A stretch of DNA of 64,000 bases from Marinobacter panjinensis (GCF_005298175.1 NZ_SZYH01000001.1:1-64000), one strand, 5' to 3'; numbered from the stretch's first letter, positions 17,510 to 33,505 are shown. Numbers and translations are program-made. Notes: a model not told the origin generated them from the sequence alone.

Positions 17510-18198
17510 TTCGCGTGATCCTGACAGACATCGAGGGGACCACCAGCTCGATCTCCTTCGTTCATGAGGTGCTGTTTCCCTATTCGGCGAAGCACATGGC
17601 CGATTTTGTGCGGGAAGGCGAGGCCGACAGCATCGAGATCCGGGAACAACTGGATGCGATTGCGCAAACGTCCGGAGTGGCCAGGAACGATATCGAGGGG
17701 CTCATTGGAGTGCTGGATACCTGGATTCGCGAAGATCGTAAGGAAACACCCCTGAAAACCCTGCAGGGCATGCTCTGGGAGCAGGGCTACCAGCAGGGTG
17801 CCTTTCGCGGCCACATCTATGAGGATGCCGCCGAATATCTGCAGCGCTGGCATGATCGAGGGTTTCGCCTGTTCGTATATTCTTCCGGTTCCGTGAAGGC
17901 ACAGAAGCTGATTTTCGGATTCAGCGAGGCGGGGGATCTGACACCGTTCTTTTCCGGGTTTTTTGATACCCGTATCGGTGGCAAGAAAGATCCGGAATCC
18001 TACGGCAATATCATCAATGAACTGGGTGTAGAACCCGGAACGGTGCTTTTCCTGTCGGATGTGGAGGCAGAATTGCAGGCGGCTGAAAGTGCTGGCATGC
18101 AGACCATCTGGCTGATTCGCGAGGGTGATATCCCGGAAACTCAACGTCAGGTGGCCAGGGACTTTGCTGAAGTAGACCGGTTTCTCCTGCAGCGCTGA
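17506..18198 (+). CDS. mtnC: enolase-phosphatase E1
   Basis: 230 residues, HAD superfamily. Motif I is LTDIEGTTSS (D8 nucleophile, E10), motif II YSSGSVKAQKL, and the C-terminal acidic motif FLSDVEAELQAA. The bifunctional enzyme enolises and dephosphorylates diketo-methylthiopentyl phosphate to the acireductone used by MtnD. It is the third gene of mtnBDC. Confidence 0.95.
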   Translation: MIRVILTDIEGTTSSISFVHEVLFPYSAKHMADFVREGEADSIEIREQLDAIAQTSGVARNDIEGLIGVLDTWIREDRKETPLKTLQGMLWEQGYQQGAFRGHIYEDAAEYLQRWHDRGFRLFVYSSGSVKAQKLIFGFSEAGDLTPFFSGFFDTRIGGKKDPESYGNIINELGVEPGTVLFLSDVEAELQAAESAGMQTIWLIREGDIPETQRQVARDFAEVDRFLLQR

Positions 18199-18247
18199 TC
18201 CGCCCCTTGCGCCTTCTTCTCTGAGCCCCCCGTGAGCAGGAGGCCTT

Positions 18248-19297
18248 GTGCCTGATACCCGAAAACTGATCATCCCTCTTTTGTGCCTCTACCTGGCGAG
18301 CTGTGCCCCGGACTCGGGCGTTCCGGAGATGATGGACAACTATGTGGTTCAGGTGGCGGACGCCCTGGAACTGAACCCTGAGTTGTCCGAAGTCAGTCCG
18401 GTCTCACAGATCCCCCGTCGCCGTGAGCGCTTCCTGGAAATGCCTGACCTGGATATGGGAATGCTGGACTTCCTGTCTCTCTATGGATGTGAGCTGCAAT
18501 ACGTGGTTGGTGAGCGAAACTCCATTATGGGCCGGGTGATGCAACCCCTGAACCGGTTACGTTACGAGGCGCATTTTATCCGCGCCGCTGAAAACTGTAT
18601 CCCCCAGACTGATCGGGAAAGCGTCAAGGAAGATCTGCAAGAGGCTATCGAGAGCAAATCCGAAACGCTGGCCATTGCTGTCTGGAATGCGACCTGGGGC
18701 GTGGAGGAGGTTGAGCGGCTTTTCACCCTGGCCCAAGGGTACTATCCCGGAAAGAGTGACGAGAACCCGGTCGCTGAGCTGGCCAGTGGTGTCATGAAGC
18801 TTAATAGGACCGTCACTGGCCTGTTGGGTGGCAACACCGATGAGCCACTGGAATACGTTGGAGAGGTACACCAGCGCTGGCAGGCTGAGCATCGGGCAGG
18901 CCAGTTGATGAACAGCGCGCGGTTGCTGGTTACACGGCTTGATGATGCAACAGCTCTGCTGGCCAGGAGGGTTGAAACCGATCCGTTATGTCCGGAGGAC
19001 GGTGCCAGCACAGCAACTGGGGCCCTCGGGGAGGCCTATTCCAGAGCTTACGCTGAAGGTGTTCAGACTTATCTGCAACGCGTTGACCAGGCTAAAGAGG
19101 CTCTGATCGAACCGCTGGAGAAACTGGCGGCGCAGCAGGAGGACACTATGCCGGAGGCTTTCAGGGAATGGTACCGGCAGCACCTGGACACGGAAAATAC
19201 CGGAAGCCTGTGGGGCCAACTGGACCGGGCGACTGAAACCCATGCCCTGCGTTGGCAGCAGCTTCTGGCCCAGTGCGGCGTGTCCCCGGATTCGTGA
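18248..19297 (+). CDS. DUF3080 lipoprotein
   Basis: 349 residues from a GTG with an AGGAGGC site just upstream. The signal peptide ends in a lipobox (LYLASC, C19), so it is a predicted lipoprotein. The mature protein is helical with many Trp and Arg, and matches the gammaproteobacterial DUF3080 family by overall pattern (YGCELQYVVGERNS, IMGRVMQP). Function is unknown. Its gene converges with the ATPase gene 13 bases on. Confidence 0.8.
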   Translation: MPDTRKLIIPLLCLYLASCAPDSGVPEMMDNYVVQVADALELNPELSEVSPVSQIPRRRERFLEMPDLDMGMLDFLSLYGCELQYVVGERNSIMGRVMQPLNRLRYEAHFIRAAENCIPQTDRESVKEDLQEAIESKSETLAIAVWNATWGVEEVERLFTLAQGYYPGKSDENPVAELASGVMKLNRTVTGLLGGNTDEPLEYVGEVHQRWQAEHRAGQLMNSARLLVTRLDDATALLARRVETDPLCPEDGASTATGALGEAYSRAYAEGVQTYLQRVDQAKEALIEPLEKLAAQQEDTMPEAFREWYRQHLDTENTGSLWGQLDRATETHALRWQQLLAQCGVSPDS

Positions 19298-19310
19298 GGT
19301 ATGGTGCAGC

Positions 19311-21113
19311 TTAACGCTGGCTTTCGGGGGTAACCCGCAGGATCTCCTCGACAGTGGTAGAGCCGGCCGCCACTTTCTGCGCACCGCTGAGCCGCAGCGA
19401 TTTCATGCCGTCCTTGTAGGCATCCACCCTTAGCTGCTCCAGTTCGCACTGCTCGGTAATCTGGCGGATCAGGTTGCCGGAGAGCTGCATGATTTCATAC
19501 ACCCCCGCGCGACCGTAATAGCCGGTATTCCGGCACTCCAGGCATCCCACCGGGTGATAGACCTGTTTGGGTGGGGTTGCCTTCCAGGGCCGTGTCAGGC
19601 TCTGCCAGGCCTGCTCGTCCACAGGCCCCGGCTCCTTGCAGTGGGGGCACAGGGTTCTGGCCAGCCGCTGGGCCATTACACCCAGCACCGTGGCGCGAAT
19701 CAGGTAAGGGGGAATGCCCAGCTCCATCAGCCGGGTAATCGCGCTGGGGGCATCGTTGGTGTGCAGGGTGGACAGCACCAGGTGCCCGGTCAGTGCGGCC
19801 TGCACGGCCATCTCAGCTGTCTCAAGGTCGCGGATCTCGCCGATCATGATGATGTCCGGATCCTGCCGCAGCAAGGCCCGCACGCCGGAGGCGAAGGTCA
19901 GCTCAATGTTGGTCTGTACCTGCATCTGGTTGAAGGCCGGCTCCACCATCTCGATTGGGTCCTCGATGGTGCAGATATTCACCTCGTGGGTGGCCAGCTG
20001 CTTGAGGGTGGAATACAGGGTGGTGGTCTTGCCGGAACCGGTGGGGCCGGTGACCAGCACGATGCCATGGGGCCGGTCGGTAATGCCCTGCCAGCGTTCC
20101 CGGTCTTCCTTTGAAAAGCCCAGTTGTTCGTAGGATTTCAGCAGCACTTCCGGGTCGAAGATCCGCATTACCATTTTTTCGCCAAATGCGGTCGGCATGG
20201 TGGCCAGGCGCAGCTCCACTTCGCTGTTGTCCGGCTTGCGGGTCTTGATGCGACCGTCCTGGGGGCGGCGTTTTTCCGCCACGTTCAGCCGGCCAAGGAT
20301 CTTCAGGCGGCTGGTAACCGCCACGCCGACCTGGTCCGGAAATTCGTACACGTTGTGCAGCACGCCGTCGATGCGGAAACGCACCTGGGTGACGTTGCGC
20401 CGTGGTTCGATGTGGATGTCAGACGCACGCTGGTCAAAGGCGTACTGCAGCAGCCAGTCAACAATCTTGACCACGTGCTGGTCGTTGGCGTCCGGGTTTT
20501 CGCTGGCGCCCAGGTCCAGCAGTTGTTCGAAGTTCTGCGCACCTGCGGGGTTGGCTGACTTGTTGCCACCGGCCTTGCTGACAGAACTGGCCAGTTGGTA
20601 GAACTCGACCGTGTAACGGCGGATATCATCGGGGTTGGCCACCACCCGGCGGATATCCTTGCCGACTGCCTGCCGCAGGTTGCTTTCCCAGTCGCCCTTG
20701 AACGGCTCGCTGCTGGCGATCAGCACTTCGTCTCGGCCGATTTCAACGGCAAGAATGCCATGCCGCTGGGCAAAGGCATAGGACATCACCCGGGCGATGG
20801 CCGGCGTGTCTATCTTCAGGGGGTCAATGTGGTAATAGGGTTGCTCCGCCCATGCCGCGAGCCATTGGGTAAGCTTGTCCAGATCCAGGGTGTGGCCGGT
20901 TTTCTGGCTTTCCAGGCCGGCCTTGGCGACCAGTTCCAGCGGGTGGCGATGGCTGGCTGGCCCGCTGCCACCTGTAAAAGCACTGATGTTGGCTGACAGA
21001 ACCCGCTCAGCGTCCTCCTGGGTGATGTCACCGCTGGTCACCAGTGCCGTACAGATGTCCCTCAGGGTCAGTGTGCTTCTGTGGGGCGCAGGTGGATGGG
21101 TGCTGTCTGCCAT
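19311..21113 (-). CDS. GspE/PilB-family secretion or pilus ATPase, orphan
   Basis: 600 residues. An N-terminal GspE-like domain is followed by the ATPase core: Walker A GPTGSGKTTTLYS, Asp box TIEDPIE, Walker B QDPDIIMIGEIRD, His box LSTLHTND, and a zinc-binding tetracysteine (CPHC ... CLEC). Such hexameric ATPases power type IV pilus extension or type II secretion. No inner-membrane platform (pilC/gspF), pilin or secretin gene lies nearby, so its partner system must be elsewhere. PilB versus GspE identity cannot be decided here. Confidence 0.88.
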   Translation of the reverse strand: MADSTHPPAPHRSTLTLRDICTALVTSGDITQEDAERVLSANISAFTGGSGPASHRHPLELVAKAGLESQKTGHTLDLDKLTQWLAAWAEQPYYHIDPLKIDTPAIARVMSYAFAQRHGILAVEIGRDEVLIASSEPFKGDWESNLRQAVGKDIRRVVANPDDIRRYTVEFYQLASSVSKAGGNKSANPAGAQNFEQLLDLGASENPDANDQHVVKIVDWLLQYAFDQRASDIHIEPRRNVTQVRFRIDGVLHNVYEFPDQVGVAVTSRLKILGRLNVAEKRRPQDGRIKTRKPDNSEVELRLATMPTAFGEKMVMRIFDPEVLLKSYEQLGFSKEDRERWQGITDRPHGIVLVTGPTGSGKTTTLYSTLKQLATHEVNICTIEDPIEMVEPAFNQMQVQTNIELTFASGVRALLRQDPDIIMIGEIRDLETAEMAVQAALTGHLVLSTLHTNDAPSAITRLMELGIPPYLIRATVLGVMAQRLARTLCPHCKEPGPVDEQAWQSLTRPWKATPPKQVYHPVGCLECRNTGYYGRAGVYEIMQLSGNLIRQITEQCELEQLRVDAYKDGMKSLRLSGAQKVAAGSTTVEEILRVTPESQR

Positions 21114-21126
21114 GGAGTGCTTCCTG

Positions 21127-21495
21127 TCAGGTTTCTGAAACCGGCTGTGGGCGATTTACCTTAAGATGGACCATGGCCACTGTAAACAGCAGGAAGGTCA
21201 GCACTGTGAGGATCAGCGGCGCAATGGCGCCTTCGCTGAGCCAGGCGGACACAACGTGACGGGTGAAATAGAAAATGACCACAAAGCTCAGCCATATATA
21301 ACCCCGGTTATGGCCGCGGAATACGGGCACTGCAAACACCAGTAGCGGGATCAGTTTGATGCTGAGCATCAGGGTTACCGAGACACCCTCAGTCTGCACC
21401 GGATAAAACGTCGTAACGACCAGAGTCACCAGGGTTGCAAGATAAAGCGCAATGGTCAGTCGGGCCGTGATGCGTGCTTTCGGATTGTGAAGCAT
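21127..21495 (-). CDS. DUF2069 membrane protein
   Basis: 122 residues with four predicted membrane helices (for example LTIALYLATLVTLVVTTF and APLILTVLTFLLFTVAMV). It fits DUF2069, a small inner-membrane family of unknown function that commonly lies next to wrbA and an arsC-like gene in pseudomonads. Here it is 28 bases downstream of wrbA, probably in the same transcript, and 13 bases before the ATPase gene. Confidence 0.8.
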   Translation of the reverse strand: MLHNPKARITARLTIALYLATLVTLVVTTFYPVQTEGVSVTLMLSIKLIPLLVFAVPVFRGHNRGYIWLSFVVIFYFTRHVVSAWLSEGAIAPLILTVLTFLLFTVAMVHLKVNRPQPVSET

Positions 21496-21523
21496 TCAGA
21501 ATTCCGTTGTTGGTAATGGGCTG

Positions 21524-22496
<973 letters not shown>

Positions 22497-22619
22497 GGTT
22501 CTCCCTCTTTCCAGGTCAGGTAAACCGCAAGTATGTACGAGCGCTGTAGTCTAACAGGAGGCCACCCTGTGCAATACCCTGCCGGGCACACTGTTGATAA
22601 ACCCTTAGAGCATCGTGCA

Positions 22620-23072
22620 ATGATGTGTAATTCCAGCAGGGCACGTGGAGTCGGTATAATACTGGTCGTATTGATGCTGGCGGGCTGCCAGAATCCGGAG
22701 TTTGAAAAGCCGGACGGCACGGTGCTGAAGTGGGAGAGCCTGCGCGGCCACTGGGTGCTGGTCAACTACTGGGCAGAATGGTGCAAGCCCTGCCTGGAGG
22801 AAATCCCGGAGCTTAATGACCTCGACAGGTCCAGTGCCATTGTGGTCCTGGGCGTAAACTTCGATGACATCCGGGGCCAGGAACTGATTGAACTGGGCGA
22901 CAGAATGGGAATCAGGTACGGCATGCTGAACGAGGACCCTGGCCCTGAATTCGGCTGGAAAACCCCGGTAGCCTTGCCGGCCACCTTCGTTGTCAACCCT
23001 GACGGAGATCTGGTGGAAGCCCGTTTCGGCCCACAGACAGAAGAAGACATCAAAGAACTGATCGGGCGCTGA
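22620..23072 (+). CDS. thioredoxin-like lipoprotein, TlpA family
   Basis: 150 residues if started at the tandem ATGs at 22620/22623. A signal peptide ends with lipobox LMLAGC (C23). The redox motif is WAEWCKPC (C55, C58) in a thioredoxin fold, with the cis-proline region LPATFVVNP. It probably acts as a membrane-anchored thiol reductase. An upstream in-frame ATG at 22533 is less likely because it adds a non-hydrophobic leader before the signal peptide. Divergent from the arsC-like gene. Confidence 0.85.
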   Translation: MMCNSSRARGVGIILVVLMLAGCQNPEFEKPDGTVLKWESLRGHWVLVNYWAEWCKPCLEEIPELNDLDRSSAIVVLGVNFDDIRGQELIELGDRMGIRYGMLNEDPGPEFGWKTPVALPATFVVNPDGDLVEARFGPQTEEDIKELIGR

Positions 23073-23115
23073 ACCCACCCGATCCGGAATCATCAAGCAG
23101 GATTACCCCGGCGCT

Positions 23116-26100
23116 ATGTCACAGACCTTTGTCCACCTCCGCGTGCACTCCGAATATTCCATGGTAGATGGGCTGGTGCGGGTGAAACCGCTGATCAGTC
23201 GGGTTGCAGAGCTGGGCATGCCAGCGGTTGGCCTGACCGAGCAGTCCAACATGTGTTCCCTGGTGCGTTTCTATAAGGCTGCCATGGGTGCCGGGGTAAA
23301 ACCCGTCATTGGTGCGGATCTCTGGATTGAAAACCCGGAAGAGCCGGACAACCCTTTCCGTATTACCCTGCTGGCACGTGATAACGACGGTTATCTGAAT
23401 CTCACCGAAGTGGTTTCCCTGGGGTATACGGAAGGGCAGCGGTTCGGCAAGCCCATCATCCAGCGCAAGTGGTTGGAAGACCGCTCCGGTGGGCTTATTG
23501 CCCTGTCGGGGGCGCGGATGGGCGATGTCGGCAAGGCACTGATGGCCGGCAAGCTGGATCTTGCCCGGCAGCGCGCTGAATACTGGATGACGCTTTATCC
23601 CGGGTCGTTTTACCTGGAACTTCAGCGCACCGGCCGGCCGGGAGATGAAGACTGCCTGCACCTGAATATCGAACTGGCAGAAGCCCTTTCATGCCCGGTA
23701 GTAGCCACGAATGACGTTCACTTCCTCCACGCCGAAGATTTCGAGGCCCACGAGGCCAGGGTCTGCATCGGCGAAAGCCGCACCCTCGATGACCCGAGAC
23801 GGGATCGCCGCTTCAGCGATCAGCAATACCTGCGCAGTGCCGAGGAAATGATCGAGCTGTTCTCGGACATTCCCGAGGCGGTGGAGAACACGGTCGAGAT
23901 TGCCCGTCGTTGCTCGGTACAGGTGCGGATGGGTGAGTACTTCCTGCCGAACTATCCCATCCCTGATGGCATGACCATGGATGAATACTTCCGCAAGGTG
24001 TCGGAAGAGGGCCTGGAAGAGCGGCTGGCGAAGACCCTGAGCAAGGATGACCCGGACTACGACACCAAGCGCGAGGCCTACTACACACGGCTGAATTTCG
24101 AGCTCGATATCATCACCCAGATGGGCTTCCCCGGCTACTTCCTGATCGTTATGGACTTCATCAAGTGGGCCAAGAATAACGGCGTGCCGGTGGGCCCGGG
24201 TCGGGGCTCCGGTGCCGGCTCGCTGGTGGCCTACGCCCAGTTGATTACCGATCTGGACCCACTGGAATACGACCTGCTGTTCGAGCGCTTCCTGAACCCG
24301 GAGCGGGTATCCATGCCCGACTTCGACGTGGATTTCTGCATGGAAGGCCGTGACCGGGTCATCGCCTATGTGGCAGAGAAATACGGCCGTGAAGCGGTAT
24401 CCCAGATCATCACCTTCGGTACCATGGCCGCCAAGGCGGTGGTTCGCGACGTGGCTCGGGTTCAGGGCAAGTCCTACGGGCTGGCGGACAAGATGTCCAA
24501 GATGATTCCTTTCGAGCCGGGCATGACCCTGGAGAAAGCCCTGGAACAGGAGCCGCAGCTGGTCGAGTTCCTGGAAAACGACGAGGAAGCCCAGGAAATC
24601 TGGGAAATGGCCCTTAAGCTTGAGGGTGTCTGCCGTAATGCCGGGAAACACGCCGGTGGTGTGGTGATCGCGCCCACCAAGATTACCGACTTCTCGCCAC
24701 TGTATTGCGATGATGAGGGCGGCAGCCTGGTAACGCAGTTCGACAAGGGTGATGTGGAAGATGCCGGTCTGGTGAAGTTCGACTTCCTGGGCCTGCGAAC
24801 CCTTACCATCATCGACTGGGCCCTGAAGATGATCAATCCTCGCCGGGAGAAACAGGGCAAGCCGGCACTGGACATCAACGAGATACCGCTGGACGACGTT
24901 CCGTCTTTCACCATGCTCAAGAAAGCGGAAACCACCGCGGTATTCCAGCTGGAATCCCGTGGCATGAAAGACCTGATCCGCCGCCTGCAGCCGGATTCCC
25001 TGGAAGACATGATCGCCCTTGTGGCGCTGTTCCGTCCCGGCCCGCTGCAATCGGGCATGGTGGATGACTTTATCGACCGTAAACACGGCCGACAGCCGAT
25101 GTCGTTTCCGCACCCGGACTATCAGTATGATGGCCTGAAGCCGGTTCTGGAGCCCACCTACGGGGTTATCCTGTACCAGGAACAGGTCATGCAGATCGCC
25201 CAGGTGATGGCCGGCTACACGCTCGGTAACGCCGACATGCTGCGTCGGGCCATGGGCAAGAAAAAGCCCGAGGAGATGGCCAAGCAGAAGCAGTTCTTCC
25301 TGGACGGCTGTGAAAAGAACGGCATCGACAAGACGCTGGCGGAAAACATCTTCGACCTCGTCGAGAAGTTCGCCGGTTACGGCTTCAACAAATCCCACTC
25401 AGCTGCCTACGCCCTGGTTTCCTACCAGACGCTCTGGCTGAAGGCTCATTATCCAGCTGAGTTCATGGCAGCGGTGCTGACAGCGGACATGCAGAACACT
25501 GACAAGGTGGTCACGCTGGTGGAGGAATGCCGCAGTATGGGGCTGGAGCTGCTGGTGCCTGATGTCAGCCGTTCCGAGTTCACCTTCACGGTGAACGAGG
25601 ATGGCGCCATTATTTACGGCCTGGGCGCGATCAAGGGCCTGGGCGAGGGCCCGATTGGCAGCATCCAGGCCGGGCGCGCAGATGGTGAACCCTACCAGGA
25701 TATATTTGATTTCTGCCGCCGCGTGGACCTGAAGAAAGTGAACAAGCGGGCCATGGAGGCGCTGATTCGTTCCGGGGCCATGGACAAGCTGGGCGCCGGA
25801 CGTGCACAGCTGATGGCAAGCATTGATAAGGCCATTCAACAGGCCGGCCAGCAGTCCCGCAACGAATCCGCAGGTATGACGGATATGTTCGGCGAAATGC
25901 TCATGGGCGGTGAGGATGGCGACCCCTACTCTGATGTGGCAGATGTACGGGAATGGCCAAAGAAACAGCGCTTGAAAGGGGAGAAGGATACCCTCGGCAT
26001 TTATCTGACCGGCCACCCCTTCGATGAATATGAGAAAGAGGTTCGACGGTTTGTGCGTTCCTCCATTGCCGACCTCAAGCCTGCGCGACAACCCCAGCGC

Positions 26101-26598
26101 GTTGCTGGCCTGGTGGTGGCTCAACGCTCAATGAAAACCCGTACCGGCTCTACCATGGCGTTTATCACCCTGGACGACCGCAGTGCCCGCATCGAGGCAA
26201 CGCTGTTCTCCGAGGCGTTTTTCGAGAACCGGGAGCTGTTGCAGTCAGACCAGGTGATCGTGGTTGAGGGGCAGGTCAGCCACGACGATTACTCTGGCCA
26301 GATGAAAATGCGGGTGAATTCGGTGATGGACGTGGGCACGGCCCGGCAACAGTTCAGCCGCGGACTCAAACTCGCCATTCACGCCGACCAGCTGCAGAAC
26401 GGCCTGCTGGACAAGCTGGACTCCACTCTGCGGCCCTTCCGTTGTGAAGGCAGCCCGGTATGGATTGAATACAGCAGCGACAACGCCAGCACCCGTATCG
26501 AGCTGGGTGAATCCTGGCGTGTTCAGCCAGATGACGACCTTTTGCTGGAGTTGAAATATCTGGTGGGCGACCAGTCCGTAGAACTGGTCTATGATTGA
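23116..26598 (+). CDS. dnaE: DNA polymerase III alpha subunit
   Basis: 1160 residues, normal for proteobacterial DnaE1. N-terminal PHP domain ([19 protein letters not shown]), polymerase core with [14 protein letters not shown] and the catalytic acidic motif [29 protein letters not shown], then the helix-hairpin-helix and OB domains ([16 protein letters not shown]) and the C-terminal tau-binding region. It is the replicative polymerase. It lies 43 bases after the thioredoxin gene and upstream of accA, as in other gammaproteobacteria. Confidence 0.98.
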   Translation: MSQTFVHLRVHSEYSMVDGLVRVKPLISRVAELGMPAVGLTEQSNMCSLVRFYKAAMGAGVKPVIGADLWIENPEEPDNPFRITLLARDNDGYLNLTEVVSLGYTEGQRFGKPIIQRKWLEDRSGGLIALSGARMGDVGKALMAGKLDLARQRAEYWMTLYPGSFYLELQRTGRPGDEDCLHLNIELAEALSCPVVATNDVHFLHAEDFEAHEARVCIGESRTLDDPRRDRRFSDQQYLRSAEEMIELFSDIPEAVENTVEIARRCSVQVRMGEYFLPNYPIPDGMTMDEYFRKVSEEGLEERLAKTLSKDDPDYDTKREAYYTRLNFELDIITQMGFPGYFLIVMDFIKWAKNNGVPVGPGRGSGAGSLVAYAQLITDLDPLEYDLLFERFLNPERVSMPDFDVDFCMEGRDRVIAYVAEKYGREAVSQIITFGTMAAKAVVRDVARVQGKSYGLADKMSKMIPFEPGMTLEKALEQEPQLVEFLENDEEAQEIWEMALKLEGVCRNAGKHAGGVVIAPTKITDFSPLYCDDEGGSLVTQFDKGDVEDAGLVKFDFLGLRTLTIIDWALKMINPRREKQGKPALDINEIPLDDVPSFTMLKKAETTAVFQLESRGMKDLIRRLQPDSLEDMIALVALFRPGPLQSGMVDDFIDRKHGRQPMSFPHPDYQYDGLKPVLEPTYGVILYQEQVMQIAQVMAGYTLGNADMLRRAMGKKKPEEMAKQKQFFLDGCEKNGIDKTLAENIFDLVEKFAGYGFNKSHSAAYALVSYQTLWLKAHYPAEFMAAVLTADMQNTDKVVTLVEECRSMGLELLVPDVSRSEFTFTVNEDGAIIYGLGAIKGLGEGPIGSIQAGRADGEPYQDIFDFCRRVDLKKVNKRAMEALIRSGAMDKLGAGRAQLMASIDKAIQQAGQQSRNESAGMTDMFGEMLMGGEDGDPYSDVADVREWPKKQRLKGEKDTLGIYLTGHPFDEYEKEVRRFVRSSIADLKPARQPQRVAGLVVAQRSMKTRTGSTMAFITLDDRSARIEATLFSEAFFENRELLQSDQVIVVEGQVSHDDYSGQMKMRVNSVMDVGTARQQFSRGLKLAIHADQLQNGLLDKLDSTLRPFRCEGSPVWIEYSSDNASTRIELGESWRVQPDDDLLLELKYLVGDQSVELVYD

Positions 26599-26773
26599 TA
26601 GTGTCCGGCAAGGTTCATCCCCGGTGTGGCGACGTGCTGAAACATTACGTTTTTGTCAGAAAGCGGACTCATACCAAGGTACGCTTTAGCCATGGCCCGG
26701 GCGCTGCTATCTTTGTCCAAAATTCTGGTTTGGCGGCTTACATTCTCGCCATGCAAGCAAATGATGGAACATC

Positions 26774-27727
26774 ATGAACCCTAACTATCTGGATTTCGAA
26801 CAGCCTATTGCCGACCTTGAAGCCAAGATTGAAGAGCTTCGTATGGTGGGTAACGACACCGACATCAACATTACCGACGAGATCAGCCGGCTACGCAAAA
26901 AGAGCGTAAGCCTGACGGAAAGCATCTTCTCGAACCTTCAGCCCTGGGACGTGTCAAGACTGGCGCGCCATCCACGCAGGCCCTACACCCTCGACTACGT
27001 CGACATGATCTTTGACGATTTCGACGAGTTGCATGGTGACCGTCGGTACGCCGACGACCAGGCCATTGTTGGCGGTACTGCCCGGCTGGACGGTAAACCG
27101 GTGATGGTGATCGGCCACCAGAAGGGCCGGGAAGTGCGCGACAAGGTAAAGCGCAATTTCGGTATGCCCCGCCCTGAGGGCTATCGCAAGGCCCTGCGGT
27201 TGATGGAAATGGCCGAACGCTTCCACATGCCGATCCTCACGTTTATCGATACGCCAGGCGCCTATCCCGGTATTGGTGCCGAAGAGCGCGGCCAGAGTGA
27301 AGCGATTGCCTTCAATCTGGCAGTGATGTCACGCCTGAAAACGCCGATTATCTCCACGGTAGTGGGTGAGGGCGGTTCAGGTGGCGCACTGGCCATCGGT
27401 GTATGCGACCAGCTCAACATGCTCCAGTATTCCACCTATGCGGTTATCTCCCCTGAGGGCTGTGCCTCCATTTTGTGGAAGAGCGCAGAGTTTGCCTCCC
27501 AGGCTGCAGAGGCCATGGGGGTGACCGCTGACCGCCTGAGGGACCTTGGGCTGGCGGACAATGTGATTGCCGAGCCCCTGGGTGGGGCCCATCGCAACCC
27601 TGAGAAGATGGCCGAATCCCTTCGCGCGACCCTGAGCAAGGGCATTGCCGAACTTAGCCGTTTGCCGGCAGAAGAACTGGTGTCCCGCCGCTATGAGCGG
27701 TTGACCCGATATGACACGGGCCGGTAA
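26774..27727 (+). CDS. accA: acetyl-CoA carboxylase carboxyltransferase alpha subunit
   Basis: 317 residues. Starts [20 protein letters not shown], with the family blocks [31 protein letters not shown] and [13 protein letters not shown]. With AccD it transfers the carboxyl group from biotin to acetyl-CoA in the first step of fatty acid synthesis. The 175 bases before it may contain its promoter, but I see no clear match. The stop overlaps the tilS start by 17 bases. Confidence 0.97.
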   Translation: MNPNYLDFEQPIADLEAKIEELRMVGNDTDINITDEISRLRKKSVSLTESIFSNLQPWDVSRLARHPRRPYTLDYVDMIFDDFDELHGDRRYADDQAIVGGTARLDGKPVMVIGHQKGREVRDKVKRNFGMPRPEGYRKALRLMEMAERFHMPILTFIDTPGAYPGIGAEERGQSEAIAFNLAVMSRLKTPIISTVVGEGGSGGALAIGVCDQLNMLQYSTYAVISPEGCASILWKSAEFASQAAEAMGVTADRLRDLGLADNVIAEPLGGAHRNPEKMAESLRATLSKGIAELSRLPAEELVSRRYERLTRYDTGR

Positions 27728-29063
27728 CCCCGGCTCCGGATCAGGCTGGCCGGAGGCTCTCTGTGCCCCGGTCAGGCAGCTGCCTTCAGCACCCCGTTTA
27801 CGAGTTGCCCTCAGTGGAGGGATGGACTCGGTCCTTCTTCTTCATGTTGTTGCAACCCTGCACACCGATTCAGGTCGGTTGTCCGCGGTCCACGTCAATC
27901 ATCAACTGCAACCCAATGCCGATCGAACGGAGCAATTCTGCCAGCAACTTTGCCGCGAACTGGGTGTGCCTCTTGAGGTCCGCCGGGTTGTGATCAATGG
28001 CCGCGAGGACGGCGCCAGTGGAGGGGTTGAGGAAGCGGCAAGGACTGCCCGTTACAATGTCTTCGAAGAGGTACTGACGTCCGGCGAACTGTTGTTGATG
28101 GCCCATCATGGTGACGATCAGGCCGAGACGGTGCTGTTTCGATTGCTGCGAGGCACCGGCGTAGCCGGGCTTGGAGGCATGCCCCGTTCAAGGTCATTGG
28201 GCGACGGCATGCTGTATCGGCCCCTGCTGGGTTTCAGCCGCAATGAACTGGAAGCCTGGGCAGTCGCAAAGGGGATCAGCTGGGTTGAGGATCCCAGCAA
28301 CACCGATGAGCGTTTTGACCGCAATTTCCTCCGTCAATCCATCATGCCACTTCTAAAGACCCGCTGGCCGTCACTGGTCAACCGTGTTGCGCACAGTGCA
28401 CGTTCCTGTCGTGAGGGTGATGAGCTGGCCGGAAAACTGGCAGAAATCCGTTTCCAGCAGTGCGCTACCGACCAGGGGGCCATCAGCGTCGACGCTTTGG
28501 GGCAACTTGTCGAGGTGGAGCAAAAAAACCTGATTCGTTGGTGGATCATCCGTAACCGATACACTCCGCCATCCATTGCCGATTGGCCTCAGGTGATTGA
28601 AGATCTGGTCAGAGCGCCTGCGGATCGGGAACCCGAGTTGCGTGGTAATGGCTATGTGGTGCGCCGCTATCAGGGCAATCTGTATCTGGTTGGTGAATCC
28701 ATGGCGCTGCCATCGGTTAAACTGACACTGGCTCCTGGCCAGGAACGGGTATGGGGAGAGTGGCGTCTGCGGCTGGTGGCAGTGGCTAACCCTGAAATGC
28801 CCGTGCCGGATATACGGATATCTACGAGGGCAGGAGGCGAGCGCCTCAGGCCGGCTCCCGATGGCCCCTCGAAATCCCTCAAGAACTGGCTGCAGGAAAA
28901 AAATATTCCACCCTGGGAGAGGGCACGGCTACCGCTGCTTCTGGAGGTGAAGGATGGCCACGAAGAAGTGGTCGGAGCCGGCGACCTGTGGCTTTCCGAC
29001 AAATACTGTGGGGCGGCTCCAACAAGTGGCTGGCGCATTGTTGTGGAGCGGGAATGTAATTGA
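27711..29063 (+). CDS. tilS: tRNA(Ile)-lysidine synthase
   Basis: 450 residues. The PP-loop ATP site is [17 protein letters not shown] (SGGMDS at 35-40), followed by [20 protein letters not shown] and the C-terminal substrate-binding domain ([20 protein letters not shown]). It converts C34 of the CAU anticodon to lysidine so the tRNA reads AUA. The ATG at 27711 lies inside accA, which suggests translational coupling. Confidence 0.96.
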   Translation: MTRAGNPGSGSGWPEALCAPVRQLPSAPRLRVALSGGMDSVLLLHVVATLHTDSGRLSAVHVNHQLQPNADRTEQFCQQLCRELGVPLEVRRVVINGREDGASGGVEEAARTARYNVFEEVLTSGELLLMAHHGDDQAETVLFRLLRGTGVAGLGGMPRSRSLGDGMLYRPLLGFSRNELEAWAVAKGISWVEDPSNTDERFDRNFLRQSIMPLLKTRWPSLVNRVAHSARSCREGDELAGKLAEIRFQQCATDQGAISVDALGQLVEVEQKNLIRWWIIRNRYTPPSIADWPQVIEDLVRAPADREPELRGNGYVVRRYQGNLYLVGESMALPSVKLTLAPGQERVWGEWRLRLVAVANPEMPVPDIRISTRAGGERLRPAPDGPSKSLKNWLQEKNIPPWERARLPLLLEVKDGHEEVVGAGDLWLSDKYCGAAPTSGWRIVVERECN

Positions 29064-29103
29064 GAAGCGGAGGCCTTTCTGGTAGTCTGGCGTCCCATCT
29101 TGA

Positions 29104-31654
<2,551 letters not shown>

Positions 31655-31665
31655 TTGGGGGGAGC

Positions 31666-31689
31666 GAGCAGGCGAGCCCCCGCCTGCTC
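31666..31689 (+). other. second stem-loop in the kdsA-eno gap
   Basis: GAGCAGGCG pairs with CGCCTGCTC across a 6-base loop, a 9-bp perfect stem just after the kdsA terminator and 60 bases before eno. There is no long T run. It may reinforce termination or lie in the eno leader. Confidence 0.5.
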
Positions 31690-31719
31690 TTGATCAAACT
31701 ATAAGCCATAACCTTCTAG

Positions 31720-33045
<1,326 letters not shown>

Positions 33046-33100
33046 TCGCCCGGTCACCAGAATTACTCGTCGGGCATGACTCTGGCGGGTAACCGACCGG

Positions 33101-33146
33101 AAAAGGCCATCGTAGCTCCGAAATTGAGAAGCACGATGGCCTTTTT
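33101..33146 (+). terminator. Rho-independent terminator after eno
   Basis: A 13-bp perfect stem (33101-33113 with 33133-33145; AAAAGGCCATCGT/ACGATGGCCTTTT) with a 19-base loop, closing on a T5 run. It isolates eno from the ftsB promoter just downstream. Confidence 0.88.
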
Positions 33147-33166
33147 GCACAACTGGTTAGCAGAAC

Positions 33167-33196
33167 TTGTTGCTAAACTACACTAAGGTCTATACT
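33167..33196 (+). promoter_or_regulatory. candidate sigma-70 promoter for ftsB-ispD
   Basis: TTGTTG (33167-33172), an 18-base spacer and TATACT (33191-33196) match the sigma-70 pattern well and lie 36 bases before the ftsB start, directly after the eno terminator. Prediction only. Confidence 0.5.
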
Positions 33197-33232
33197 GACT
33201 GTCCGGTTGTTGCATCGTAAACGGAATTCGCA

Positions 33233-33505
33233 ATGAAGTTGCTCTGGTCCATCATGATTATTCTCATTCTCCTGCTACAGGTGCGCCTGTGGGTCGGAGA
33301 GGGCAGTTTTGCCCAGGTATGGGGACTGGAAAAGGCCATTGCCGAACAGCGCGAGGTAAATGATGAGCTGGCTGTTCGTAACGAACGTCTGTATGCCGAG
33401 GTTCGCAATCTCCGTGGCGAGAAGGGTGCGGTAGAAGAGCGGGCGCGCATGAACCTGGGACTGATCCGTAACGATGAAACCTTCTTCCTGGTGGTTGAGC
33501 AGTAA
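33233..33505 (+). CDS. ftsB: cell division protein FtsB
   Basis: 90 residues: a single N-terminal membrane helix (MKLLWSIMIILILLLQVRLW) and a coiled coil (AEQREVNDELAVRNERLYAE), then the conserved ERARMNLGLI and a short tail ending ETFFLVVEQ. It forms the periplasmic FtsQ-FtsL-FtsB complex at the division septum. It precedes ispD by 38 bases, the usual gammaproteobacterial order. Confidence 0.95.
   Translation: MKLLWSIMIILILLLQVRLWVGEGSFAQVWGLEKAIAEQREVNDELAVRNERLYAEVRNLRGEKGAVEERARMNLGLIRNDETFFLVVEQ

Noticed and set aside
16949..18198. Possible broken methionine salvage operon because mtnA is missing
   Set aside because: mtnBDC commonly stands apart from mtnA/mtnP in pseudomonads; all three genes are intact here.
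23689..25398. 569-codon open frame on the minus strand across dnaE
   Set aside because: It is antisense to a fully conserved dnaE reading frame, with no ribosome site or recognisable domain; long antisense frames are expected in GC-rich genes with strong codon bias.
26599..26773. Possible operator upstream of accA
   Set aside because: I looked for FadR/FabR-like palindromes and a sigma-70 promoter and saw no convincing match.
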